From the NCBI GenBank assembly GCA_963921425.1, contig OY992832.1, positions 11,531,249 through 11,595,248 on the forward strand: a DNA stretch of 64,000 nucleotides. Direction: 5' to 3'. Shown piece by piece: positions 38,895 through 50,103 of the stretch. Source of the DNA: Dryas octopetala (Eukaryota > Streptophyta > Magnoliopsida > Rosales > Rosaceae). The translations under genes were made by a program, and so were the position numbers. Under the pieces are notes generated by a model. The model was not told where the DNA came from. It saw only the letters and a list, made by a program, of their open reading frames with translations, and searched no databases. Each line of letters starts with the position of its first letter. Position 1 is the stretch's first letter.

Positions 38895-40561
38895 CATCAT
38901 ACTAAAACTTTTTCATGATTCCCTTTAAAAACGGGTTTAGATGCAACAATGGTCTACACAACAGCTGCAGTGTGTCCATAACCACACTTCTCCTGCCCCA
39001 ACTTTGGTGAAGGTTGAGAGCTTCACTACACAACAAATAAGAACCAAGCTACTTGTGTTTCCTGAAGGCAGGCATCAAGTATTGCCTAAATCAAGACAGG
39101 CTCAGGACACCTGGGCATAGAAAAAAGAAATAATATCCTGATAGTAGGCTAGCACAAAACAACACCAAGTTGAGTTATTATTTTAATTAATGAACTCTAG
39201 TCCTCTTTCAGTAATGAAGAGTAGAAGACAGAAGAAAAGACAAATTACTATGCTAAAGGACTTGAGTTTTCTAATGTATTAAAGAACTTGCAGAACAATT
39301 ATCAAATATCAACTTGTACAGATTCTTAGATGGTTTCTCACCAACCTCTCATGAGGATCATGGTTCTCAACTCACATGGAAGGAACAGTAACACAAATTA
39401 TACATGACTGAAGCACTGTTCACACATGATTTGGGTTGATATCAACAACATAACCTTTTGCCTAAAGGTCTAATAACCAAAGTGGCTATTGACAAATGAG
39501 GCTGTAAGAAAGCCAAAGTTAATAAAATCAAACAATGTGGAACCTTCTTGAAAATATTTTAATAATTCCAAACTCATGGGTCCTGGAGACATGGTGTCTA
39601 CATGCTATAAGCCTAAATCAGTAGTAGTTGAATCAAAACCTGACATATGATTACAAGAAAGGGAACAAAGCTAGGCACCTGAACAAAGTAAATGTGGTTG
39701 AGTCTTAAAGAGCACATACTGAGCCCAATGTCAAAATAAATGCTTAGAAGCTAAAAAATATGACTATACGGTCATAACAAACTAAGGGTAGTCTTAAAGA
39801 CAGTCATATAATAAGTAAAACCACTTTGCAATATTCCAAATTGCACAAGGAAGCGTCCTGAGGCACAAACCTAATTGAACCGTAAAATAGATTAGCAAAC
39901 AAAATGCAGAAAGAAACTAACCTTAAACAAAAAACTATTCTTAATAAGAATCTCAAACAACAAACAATAATGGAGAAAATGAATTAATATATAAGGATCC
40001 TACGGGAAGATTATTAATTTATGGCGTTGGCTATAAAAAGGGGTTGACAGGTAAACGACAAAAATTCACATGACCAAGGGACAGCTAGCATAACTTTGCA
40101 TTTATCCCAATAACAAACTTAGAGTTGTGAAAAGCACTAGCAATGTGCTTGCTTTAGATGACTAGAATTCAACAAATTGATCTTACAAACCAAACATCTC
40201 ACATATGAAGAGCACAACAAAAATATACAAATTATGAAAAACATGATCTGCCATTTAAATATGACATGCAGCAAAGTATATATAAATAGAACAAAAACAA
40301 TTAATATCATAATGAAATGCACTTAGAGAAGTTGGAGCAAATATTTTCATCAAAGAACACCAAACTATCAATAGTGCACTGCACCTTCAAGGTAATATGG
40401 ATTTATGATATGTTTAGGTACAGTTTCTAAAGACCAAATAGACAAGAAAATTTTCCAAAATGTCTAATATGAGATAACACTTCAATAACAGACCTAAGTA
40501 TCTTGTATGGTGCAGCCAAGATACCGGTCAGAATACAGCTCGGCGTCCTGGATGAACTAGT
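38507..40561. other. Long AT-rich region downstream of the FLX-like gene
   Basis: No supported coding exon. A (GA)n tract is at 38862-38891. The part just left of 40562 is presumably 3'UTR of the FLX-like gene. Confidence 0.35.
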
Positions 40562-42059
40562 TTATCTGTGCCCTTGAGCTCGCTGCATGTCATATGCACC
40601 CCATGAACCAGGCATAGGTCCATACTGAGGAAAACTTTCAGCACCACTCTGTACCTGAAAATTGATTAACATATCCAGACATTTAGAAGAATAGCAGCCA
40701 GCAGTTGCAGCTTACGTAGCAATTGCAATGCAATAAAGCACATGCATGTATACAAAAATACACTTCATGTTTAAGCAAGCATGTGCACACACGCCGATTA
40801 TGAAATCATGAAAGAGAGAAAAACTTACAGGGTTCATGCCATAGCTGGCAGGATAAGGATTTCCTGCATATCCTGCTTCAGGATTGCCATAATTTGCATT
40901 GTAACCTACACCTGCAGACAAAATTAAAATAAAAGAAATAAAATTAAAATCTCAATCAAGGTCCAAGGAACACATGACCGTTTAGATTTCCCTTGAGCTT
41001 CCACTGGGACAGTTTGAAACGCAGCTGGAGGAAGGTGAAACTTTCACTACACCTCAAAATTTTGTTAAGGTGTTTTTCCTAGAAGTGATATTTTATCCAT
41101 GTTTTTGAGAATAGTATGTTTTCTTAATCTTTTCTCCTCATTAAAATAATGGTTTCAAGAGTAAAATCTTAATTCAAAATAATTACCAATATAAAACAGA
41201 TTGTATACCTGGATTTCCAACAGCAGCTGCAGCTCGTGCTCTCTTCTCAGTATTAGCAATTTCTGCACGAAGTTTCTCCAGCTCCCTAGCCATTGAGATC
41301 AATTTCTTCTCCATCACCTGACCATGCTCATAATTCTCTGCATATCCTTTCTTTTCATACTCAATGGCAGCTCTACATGCCAAAAAAAAAAATCTCAAAA
41401 AATTAAAACAAATAAACAGACAATAACCAAAACATAAGCATTATATTCAAGCATAAAAACAAATCACAGAAAAGCTACCTAGCACGTTGGAGTTCCTGTT
41501 TCATAGCTTCAATTTCTGCTCTTATAGCTGGCGCCTGTTGCAAATCAGCGGTGATTCTAGCCAAATCTTGTGTCATCGCTTGTGCCTGGCCTGTGAGCTC
41601 CTGCCTTGCAGCACTGAGCTCCTTGATATCAGCACGAACCTTAAGAAGCTCAGACCGCATAGCCTCCACTCCACGAAGGTCCACTTCCAAACGAACAGAC
41701 TTCTCATACAAATCTCTCATTTGAACATCCTTGTCTGCCCGCAATGAATCAACATGGTAAGCCATCCGTTGCAACTCATATTGGGCAGCTTCCAATTCCT
41801 GCTTAAGTGCAACATGGGTTGCAGCCAGCCTCTGGTTATCTACTAGAAGACCTTGGATATCTTGATGTTGAGCCGCAAGATGCTCCTCAATTATGGCAGG
41901 GTGAGGAGGGAGCGGTCTGGGACCCATGCCAAGCTGGGATTCTCTCATTTCCTCAAGTAATGCTGGATGTGGCATCGGCCCAAGTCCTCTTCCATATGGG
42001 GATTCATGGACCAGTGGGGGTAGGCCAGTATGAGGTGGTCCACGATTTCTCCCAGACAT
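40562..42059 (-). CDS. FLXL1: FLX-like coiled-coil protein (FLOWERING LOCUS C EXPRESSOR-like 1)
   Basis: A nuclear coiled-coil scaffold. FLX and relatives in Arabidopsis act with FRIGIDA to activate FLC; the role of FLX-like 1 itself is less settled. Exons in order: 42059-41479, 41372-41209, 40911-40829, 40654-40562; 306 residues. The N-terminus (MSGRNRGPP) is Gly/Pro-rich. A long coiled coil runs from about 60 to 245 ([64 protein letters not shown]). The C-terminal tail is rich in Gly/Tyr/Pro/Asn ([19 protein letters not shown]) and low complexity, ending RAQGHR. The family match is strong by memory, including MSGRNRG and the RAQGHR-like end. A leader intron is likely between a donor near 42594 and an acceptor near 42128. 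Confidence 0.92.
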
Positions 42060-42619
42060 GATTTTCTTTTACTCAAAGATTAGGCACTCAAAATACCCCC
42101 TTCTCAAAAATATCAATCAAGCGCGTCCTAACAATCAAACCTGAATGACATGAAATCTAATCTCAATTATCTACTCACGTATATCTCAAGACCAGCATCA
42201 AAATAACTCATCACACCTTATAAAAATTTAGCTGAACAACCAAATCTTGCCTATAAATCTTAATTTTAAGCATTTGGAGGCATAATTCTCATGCAACAGA
42301 ATTCAATTATACAAAAAAATAACTTCTAATGCAAAAATGACTTCCCTCTACCTAACCCTGTGTTTGGTTGCCAAGAAAACGCAAGAAAATATAATCAAAT
42401 CAAAGTTTCCAATAATTACAACCCAGCAAGAGTGAAACAAACTCGACTAACTGCATCCCAAAATTTTGCATTATGTTTTCGTTTTCTCGTCAGGCAAACG
42501 AGAAGTTAAAATTATATTATGGTAAAGTAAGTGATACTCGATGACTGTTTATGAAAGCGTAGAAAGGGGCATGAGTGATAGAAATTATTGACCTTCGCGA
42601 AGTGATTGGACTGCAAAAC

Positions 42620-42643
42620 TCATAGGGAGGAGCTTCTGGTCAT
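42620..42643 (-). promoter_or_regulatory. Possible uORF in the FLX-like 5' leader
   Basis: ATG at 42643-42641 opens a 7-codon frame (MTRSSSL) ending TGA at 42622-42620, just before the proposed leader-exon donor. If the leader begins upstream, this uORF would be translated before the main ATG. Confidence 0.35.
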
Positions 42644-43051
42644 GGAGTCCGGCTCGAGACGAGCTCGGAGTGGTTCAGAAACCCTAGCTAAGGATTTTTC
42701 TCGCAGGGGTTGTGTGTTGTGTAGCAGAAGAGAAGGGAAGGAATTGGAATTTGGAAATGGAATTTGGAAATAGAAATTCAGTTTTTTTTTTTTTTTTTTT
42801 GCTTTTTTAGACTTTTTAGTGTGAAGACTCTGGACGTTGAAGTGAAACAGGGCCGGAAACACACATCTGTGACTGTAGTCATTGGGCCAAAAAACATCCC
42901 CGGGGGTTTTAGAAAGGGCTTTTCTTTTTTACTTTACAAATAATTTGTTTTTATATATGAAAATGAAGGATTTGAACTTAGAACCTGAAAATACATGCTT
43001 TACAAAGAATTTGGAATTATCAAATAGAGTTCTCTTGGAATTTGGAATTAT

Positions 43052-43396
43052 GCTTCCGAGCTTCCTAGCTTCCGAGCTTCCGAGCTCCCGAGCTCCCGAG
43101 CTTCCGAGCTTCCTAGCTTCCGAGCTTCCGAGCTTCCGAGCTTCCTAGCTTCCGAGCTTCCTAGCTTCCGAGCTTCCGAGCTTCCGAGCTTCCTAGCTTC
43201 CGAGCTTCCGAGCTCCCGAGCTCCCGAGCTTCCGAGCTTCCTAGCTTCCGAGCTTCCGAGCTTCCGAGCTTCCTAGCTTCCGAGCTTCCTAGCTTCCGAG
43301 CTTCCGAGCTTCCGAGCTTCCTAGCTTCCGAGCTTCCGAGCTCCCGAGCTTCCGAGCTTCCGAGCTTCCTAACTTCCGAGCTTCCAAGCTTCCGAG
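43052..43396. repeat. 8-bp minisatellite CTTCCGAG with 128-bp higher-order unit
   Basis: About 43 tandem octamers, mostly CTTCCGAG with variants CTTCCTAG and CTCCCGAG. The variant order repeats every 128 bp (16 octamers): the landmark CGAGCTCCCGAG starts at 43081 and 43209, and a one-change copy at 43337. Because 24 is a multiple of 3 and 8, every frame of one strand gives the same octapeptide repeat. The open frames here are not genes. Confidence 0.93.
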
Positions 43397-44270
43397 CCCC
43401 CTCCGAGCTTCCGCCCCGCGCACCGCCAGCCCCAGCTCGAGCCCAGGCTTCCGCGCTGCGCACTACCTAGGCTTCCGCGCCGCGCACCCACCCAGGCTTC
43501 CGCGCCGCGCACTACCTAGGCTTCCGCGCCGCGCACCCACCCTGGCTTTCGCGCCGCGCACCCACTGAGGCTTCCGCGCCGCGCACTACCCAGGCTTCCG
43601 CGCTGCGCACTACCTAGGCTTCCGCGCCGCGCACCCACCCAGGCTTCCGCGCCGCGCACTACCTAGGCTTCCGCGCCGCGCACCCACCCTGGCTTTCGCG
43701 CCGCGCACCCACTGAGGCTTCCGCGCCGCGCACTACCCAGGCTTCTGCGCCGCGCACCCACTCAAGCTTCCGCGCCGCGCACCCACCCAGGCTTCCGCGC
43801 CGCGCACCCACCCAGGCTTCCGCGCCGCGCACCCACTCAGGCTTCCGTGCCGCGCACTACCCAGGCTTCCGCGCCGCGCACCCACCCAGGCTTCCGCGCC
43901 GCGCACCCACCCAGGCTTCCGCGCTGCGCACTACCTAGGCTTCCGCGCCGCGCACCCACCCAGGCTTCCGCGCCGCGCACCCACTGAGGCTTCCGCCCCG
44001 CGCACTACCCAGGCTTCTGCGCCGCGCACCCACTCAGGCTTCCGCGCCGCGCACCCACTCAGGCTTCCGTGCCGCGCACTACCCAGGCTTCCGCGCCGCG
44101 CACCCACCCAGGCTTCCGCGCCGCGCACCCACCCAGGCTTCCGCGCCGCCGACACCAGCTCCCTCCGAGCTTCCGCCCCGCGCACCACTCAGGCTTCCGC
44201 CCCGCACACCCACCCAGGCTTCCGCGCCGCCGACACCAGCTCCCTCCGAGCTTCCGCCCCGCGCACTACC
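43397..44270. repeat. 24/25-bp GC-rich minisatellite with 147-bp higher-order unit
   Basis: About 33 units of AGGCTTCCGCGCCGCGCACC followed by CACCC, or by a 24-bp variant ending CACTACCC. The landmark CCTGGCTTTCGCG occurs at 43541 and 43688, 147 bp apart (three 25-mers plus three 24-mers). Near the right end an 80-bp unit with GCCGACACCAGCTCCCTCC occurs twice. The unit contains GCTTCCG, the core of the neighbouring octamer, which suggests shared origin. Confidence 0.92.
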
Positions 44271-45778
44271 TTATCGCTTTAATCAATGAAAGTCCTACCA
44301 CGGACATCTTTTCATTCAAAGCGTTAATTGTGTGTACGGGCACCCGGGCCATCGGACATCCGACCCTACCCATATCAAGTACCATGCATTCAAGGGAAAA
44401 TCAGTATCATACATGCATTCAAGGAGTCAGTGGTGCCGGCCAAAGGTCCTTCTATGTTTAACCTATTTATCACCATCGTAGCTTAGGAGGCCAGTCACAA
44501 GCAATGAGATGAGTGGGTTTGTATGTGGCTTCTCAAACACCCTATATATACTTGGTTAAAGCCTCGCTCATCCATTCCATGTCAAAGATCACCACACTAG
44601 GAATTGGGCCAAACTAAACAAAAGACCTTTTTTCCTACAATTTTAAGCAATGAGTGGGGTACAGTATGAGAACATGTATTAAAATATAAGCAGGCTTCTA
44701 AATGCATCCAAGAATTGATAAGCAATGCTTTCACCAGTCAAAAAAAAAAAACAACTTTACCCATAATCAAAGGAATAATGATATGAGAAAAGAAGAGAAA
44801 AAGATTTTAAGCTTTATAGAGTTTATAGAGTTTAGGTCATTGTAAAGAGGCTGGGTGAGTAGAGTAAATTTTTTTTTTTTTAAGTCAAGTCCTCAAAGGT
44901 CATTTTACAAAAGGATAAATTTGACATTATTTTTTTCATTAAAATATGGGTGAAAAAATAAGACAGAGATGAGAATATAATCACTCTATCAAATATCAAT
45001 CATGAACAACTAATATATCTTTCAAAGACATACTTACTAAATGTGGACCAAATCAAAATTTTCATAAATAAGCAACTCTGTGAGAATATTTACTTTGGAA
45101 ACGCGTTTATTCAATTTTAATGAACTTTTTTTTTTTTTGTTAGAAACACTTAAAAATTTGCAATTGGAGGTTTTCTCAATTTCACACCATATATAGTACT
45201 CTCATTCCATCAAAGAGCTACTAACTTAGCTAATATGTGAACTACCATGTTACATACAATTCATGTGCCTTGAACCTTACCGTATAATTTTATGTAAGAA
45301 AATATTTCATCTATCATATTTTTTGTTTTGTCCCTCTTCAAAGAAAAATCCTTGATTTCGGATGTTGCTACGTAATACCTCAGAAATCTTCAACAGCATT
45401 ACCTTCCAAGTTTCAAGCCAAGCACTCCTCCGAATCAATTCATGGAGCATAGGGTGAAACTAAAGCTCTGTAGGCTGTAGCCAACTTTAACCCTGCAGTC
45501 ATTGCTCTTAGCTCCATTATTTTACACAGTAATACTCGTGAAACTCTGAATGGAAATTGTATATATGTATTGTGTATATGTATTATATATGCTGTTCTTT
45601 GGATACATGTACATTTGAACTTGCACACAAAATCTTTTATTTGGTGACATTGAACTATCATGTCAGCAATTGATGGTGTTTACGAGTTCATAAAGAAAAT
45701 TGACATGCAAACCAACTCAATTATTCTCCCACCACTTGTAAACATGCAAACAAACACACACACACACACTACAAATCC

Positions 45779-45833
<55 letters not shown>

Positions 45834-46437
45834 GAATTGCATGTGCAAGGTTGATGAACCACCACATTTGTTGAGTTAATTGAACAATACACGTTAGAGG
45901 TTTGACATTAATTCTCAGTGTGTACGTGTTGCTGCATGCATGTAGTGTAATAATACCCTTCATTGAGAGCTAGCTAGGTATGTTCATCAATACCTTGGTC
46001 CCTGTAGACTACTGGATTGTGTTAGCGATCATGTCACATCCGATTACCAAGAAATTAATGCCAACTTTTAGGTCTGCAGATACATAGCAGGAAATTAAGC
46101 AGCAAAGGTATATCCTTCATGCAACCCAATAAACTAAAGACTGAAATGCTAGGTACTAATTAATCTCATTAATACTTCTCTACTAGAGAAAACTATTAAT
46201 TGTACCGATTTGCTCAGTTCTCTAATTTCTAACTTAGAGAAATTCTCTTATAAACATCGAAAATAAGTGTAGCATGAACCAAGGAGCTCTTAAATTAAAT
46301 ACGATGGGTGTGTGATAATCCAATGAATAGATCTAATATCAGTGGTTATGTTATGCTTACTTTTTATCATGCTTATATATAAGAGAATTTCTCTACTTAA
46401 TTATTTGTGGAAAATCTTTGTGTTCTGAGCTATATCA
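44271..46437. other. Intergenic region right of the minisatellites
   Basis: The first 350 bp (to about 44640) is less AT-rich and has a local repeat (ATGCATTCAAGG at about 44383 and 44413); it could be a retroelement fragment but no domain or end is recognisable. The remainder is AT-rich with a (CT)n tract at 45781-45830. No supported gene. Confidence 0.4.
45781..45830. repeat. (CT)n microsatellite
   Basis: About 25 CT dinucleotides preceded by a short CA tract. Intergenic. Confidence 0.9.
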
Positions 46438-47093
46438 TTGAGAAAGGAAAAATTTTACAAACAGAACACATATTTTGATAGTTGTTTCATTTCAAGACAT
46501 TAATTTTGCTTTGTGTTAATGAAAGACACATATTTTCATTTTGTGTCAATTAAAGACCATATTTTTATTTTTTTTAGTTTTTATCTCAATTTTGGCCCGA
46601 CGTTGGATCCATCAAAACTTCACCAAATTTAGCAAACTTATACTTGGTTTAAAGATATGCATCTTCTCTTTACAACCATATAAAAATCACCCAAATCGGA
46701 TCTCTACAACTCCAGATAATCGGCCCCAAAGTAGGGTACCCAAAACTGTCCGATTTTTCAATTTTTTTCTTAGAGGTCCGATATGATAGTTTCGGGTGTT
46801 CTACATTTGGGCCAATTATTTGGAGTTATAGATGTTCGATTTGAGTGATCTTTATGTAGTTGTAAACAGGATATGCATAACTTTAAACCAAGTATAAGTT
46901 TGCTAGATTTGGTAGAGTTTTGTGAGTCCAACGTCGGGCCAAAATTGAGATAAAAACTGAAAAAAAAAAAATGGTCTGTAATTAACACAAAATAAAAGTA
47001 TGTGTTATTCATTAACACAAATCAAAATTAATGTCCTGAAATGAAACAACCATCAAAGTATGTGTCCTATTTGTAAATTTTTCCCTTTCTCAA
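46438..47093. mobile_element. Long near-perfect palindrome (foldback element)
   Basis: Two arms of about 310 bp in opposite orientation around a centre near 46765. The left arm begins TTGAGAAAGGAAAAATTT and the right arm, reversed, TTGAGAAAGGGAAAAATTT. The arms share TTGTTTCATTTCAAGACATT, ATCTCAATTTTGGCCCGACG and AGCAAACTTATACTTGGTTT with scattered differences. Each arm gives a similar short frame (KLILGLK shared), one per strand, without recognisable function. Transcripts would fold into a long hairpin. Confidence 0.8.
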
Positions 47094-47589
47094 CAATTTC
47101 TTGCAGACCATTGTTGTACAGTCAATAACTCATCTTAACAATTGGTGAAACTCTGCATTAGCAGAGTTTAATAAATAAAAGAGAGAGAGAGATATATATA
47201 TATATGCATGTTTTAGTGTTTAATAAGGACCTTGAAGACCCCGTGAGTGTCTTTATGAGGCATAACGGTGAACTATTCCCATTTTCTCCAACGGTTGTTA
47301 AGACTCAAACAAGAGCACGAGCACTTCTGAGCAGATCAATAGCCCAAGGACCAAGCCCCCCAGCTAGCGGTGGACCTCACGTGAACTACACTTGCCTGGA
47401 CTAACCCCACGATATCAATGCAAAAATTATTGCGCTCTTGGTCTGTAGCACCATCCTATACGTACCCAAAAAGCACTTATTCCATTCTACTTTTCCAAAT
47501 ATACTCCATACAAATATGTTACTCATCTCACATCATCAACAAGAATTGTCTTTGCCTTTGCTCATGTAACACACACAAGGAAATTAGGC

Positions 47590-48507
47590 ATGGAAGCTTT
47601 GTGGGATGTAGAAGACAAGTGGAAGCTGTCAACCCAACAAGCTTTTCTCCTACTATTCTCTGCTGCTTTTGCTCTCATTGGTCTTTGCATGGCCACAACG
47701 GTTTTAAGAAAGAAGGCTCAAAGAAACAACCAACAGCAGCAGCAGCTGCAGCAGCAACTTGGTTTGAGCCAAGAAGACACAGCATGTCCCAAATGGTCTG
47801 AGCCAAGTTGCGGTTGGGGTTCGATAAAGAGGGCATTGGTGGGCTCCGTGCGGTGGAGCAGAGCGAGCAAGTGGGAGGAGAGACAGGGCGGGAGCTGGCG
47901 GGAGACACCCCGCCCGCTGCTGGACAAGGGGATTGAGGTTGATGTGAGGTGGCATAGCCATAACTCAGAGTCCCCAGTGTGGCAAAGGCCTATACTCATG
48001 GGGGAGAAGTGTGAGCTTCCAAGGTTCAGTGGGCTTATTCTATATGATGAAAGGGGGCAGCCTGTTTGTGACTCCCACAAGGAAACTAGAAACCAGGTAA
48101 CTTATAATTTTTTTCTTTTTCTGGGGAACATAGATTTCTAGTTGATAATTAAGATTTAGGTGAGGAATTGGATTCTGTTTCGTATATGAGTTTAGAAGAG
48201 AATGACCATTTTTGCTGTTTTATGATCTTATCCACCCAATCAACATGTTCTAGATGCACAAAATCCAGTTCAAGAAGTTATATAAAGCCAGAAAACCACA
48301 ATATGATTTGAGTGTTTACTGTATTTAAGTTGTCAGGTTAGGTCAAAACATGGCATATATGGCTAATGCTTTCTGTAAATTTAGATCCAGCAATATCCCT
48401 GTTTTTGAGCATTTGTTGCTTCTGTCTCAAGTAACTTTGTTTTTGTTTTTTATGTGCAGGAAAAAACGACTGCTGTTGCTAGAACAACTTTGAGGGACTT
48501 GCTATGA
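47590..48507 (+). CDS. Small single-pass membrane protein, function unknown
   Basis: Two exons, 47590-48096 and 48460-48507; 184 residues. After MEALWDVEDKWKLSTQQ comes one strongly hydrophobic helix (about 19-40, AFLLLFSAAFALIGLCMATT) followed by basic residues (LRKKAQR), so the long C-terminal part is predicted to face the cytosol. A Gln run (about 46-56) comes next, then a Trp- and Arg-rich region with WSEPSCGWGSIKRAL and a final segment VCDSHKETRNQEKTTAVART. I have the impression of an uncharacterised conserved plant protein but cannot name it. The in-frame splice (CAG|GTAACT, TGTGCAG|GAA) adds 15 residues. Confidence 0.8.
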
Positions 48508-50103
48508 TATTTCTTTACAGAAATGTTCTAAATAGTTTTACCAAAAGAGAGTAGTAGGAAGTTTGAGTATAGTATCGTGGACCAGTCATCTTCTGCAATA
48601 ATAACCCTTTATGTGCACAGCTGTAACAATTTATGAACATGCTTTTGCCTTCATTATTTCTAGAGCAATTTATCCCAATGAATACTGTACTTTTTAATTA
48701 GGCGCACCTAACTGGGACAACCCAAAATTTTGAGAAAGGAAGACATGACCTTGAATTCAACCATGTGATCATTCATCTACCAGTGATGTACATCATGAAC
48801 GTTTTGTGTGGAATGACAGACAAATTATCCCTGGCCAAAAAAAAAAAAAAAAAAAAAAGAGAAATTATAAGGGGAAGGTGCCTATATGAGAGACTAGGGT
48901 TTAGGGATTGAAGCCGGAAATATAGTCAATATGCATCTAAGGCTCCGTTTGGTTCACATAATGGGCTCTTTGGAAATGTTATTTTCATGCTCATTTCAGT
49001 TGCCATTTGAATAGATATAATGATGCACAGAGGTGCCTACATTCAGAAGTCACGGTCCCCAATACCAATAACTTATTAAGCAATTTCTATTCTTTTATTT
49101 CTGATATGTTCTGATGGTTTGGTAGGATGTTTTCAACGTGAATGGGAGGCATATGAATCATTACATGGCAATAAAATGAACAATTTACCATGTTAAATAC
49201 GCTATCATACAAGAAAGTTAAGAACTAAGAAGACAATGTAACTTTCTAGATTCCTCAAAATAATATGAAATAGAAACACAAGGGAAGATTCAATTTATTG
49301 CATGATTAATTCTGAAGCATGTAGGTACAACCACAAACTACATATACAAATAACCTAAGAAAGGAAAGTGCAAAATAAACCACGGCACTTTATTGATTGT
49401 AAAGTGAACATAAGGCAGGGTATGTTTCATATCCGGACCGTGACCTCTCATGGTTCAATTCCTTGATCTATATCAATAGCAAAAAGCTGCTAAAGCCATA
49501 TAAAAGGGGCTTTACAAGTTTCAACTTGGTGTAGGAAAGATGAGAAGTTGTTGATTTGATGATCTCAGACAATTACGTCGTTCAACTCATACCGATTCAT
49601 GATACATGTGAGTGCACTTCCACGGACAAAAGGACGATGGAGGGAGAGAGGAGAGGGCGGGGAGAGGGGGAACCGAACGACTGAGGCATAGAGGAGGAGC
49701 TTGAAAGGCTGAAGAACATAACTTTAGGTTTCAAGTTGGTAATCAGCACCACCCTTTCCATACCATAATGCCTTCCCATGTCAAAATAACAAAAAAAGGG
49801 GCAGCCATGGATGAATCCATAACACATTGCTATGAAATTGACTTTACGTTACACATAAATGCAGAGAAAGCCAGGCCACCGCTTTCTTTGTATGGGAAAA
49901 ATGAAACATAACATATATTTGCAATAAATTTGATACTTGGAAAGATCAGACTTGTACATGCAAGAAATGTGCAGAAGATGGTTTCCCTTTGCTATAAAAC
50001 CACAACAAAGAATAGAGAATTGCCTCGCATCACAAAATAAAAAGAAGATAACACTTACTTCAAAGACAAAACACATATGCACTTTTCTTGTTGGCAAACT
50101 TAT
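48508..50103. other. Spacer between unknown membrane-protein gene and SWEET gene
   Basis: 3' regions of two convergent genes. A run of about 22 A lies at 48838-48859. A GGCTCCGTTTGGTTC motif at about 48944 resembles a hAT-type MITE end, but no partner end was found. Confidence 0.4.

Noticed and set aside
43052..43463. CRISPR-like appearance of regular repeats
   Set aside because: The units are directly adjacent with no unique spacers, and the genome is a plant; this is a minisatellite.
43161..43463. 100-codon repetitive protein LGSSEARK
   Set aside because: A by-product of the octamer repeat, equally open in other frames.
43931..44461. Arg/Pro-rich open frames over the 25-mer array
   Set aside because: Repeat composition without stop codons; no evidence of expression or conservation.
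44271..44640. Possible LTR fragment beside the minisatellites
   Set aside because: No TG..CA boundaries, primer-binding site or partner repeat could be recognised.
48941..48965. hAT-type MITE end GGCTCCGTTTGGTTC
   Set aside because: No partner terminus found within about 2 kb.
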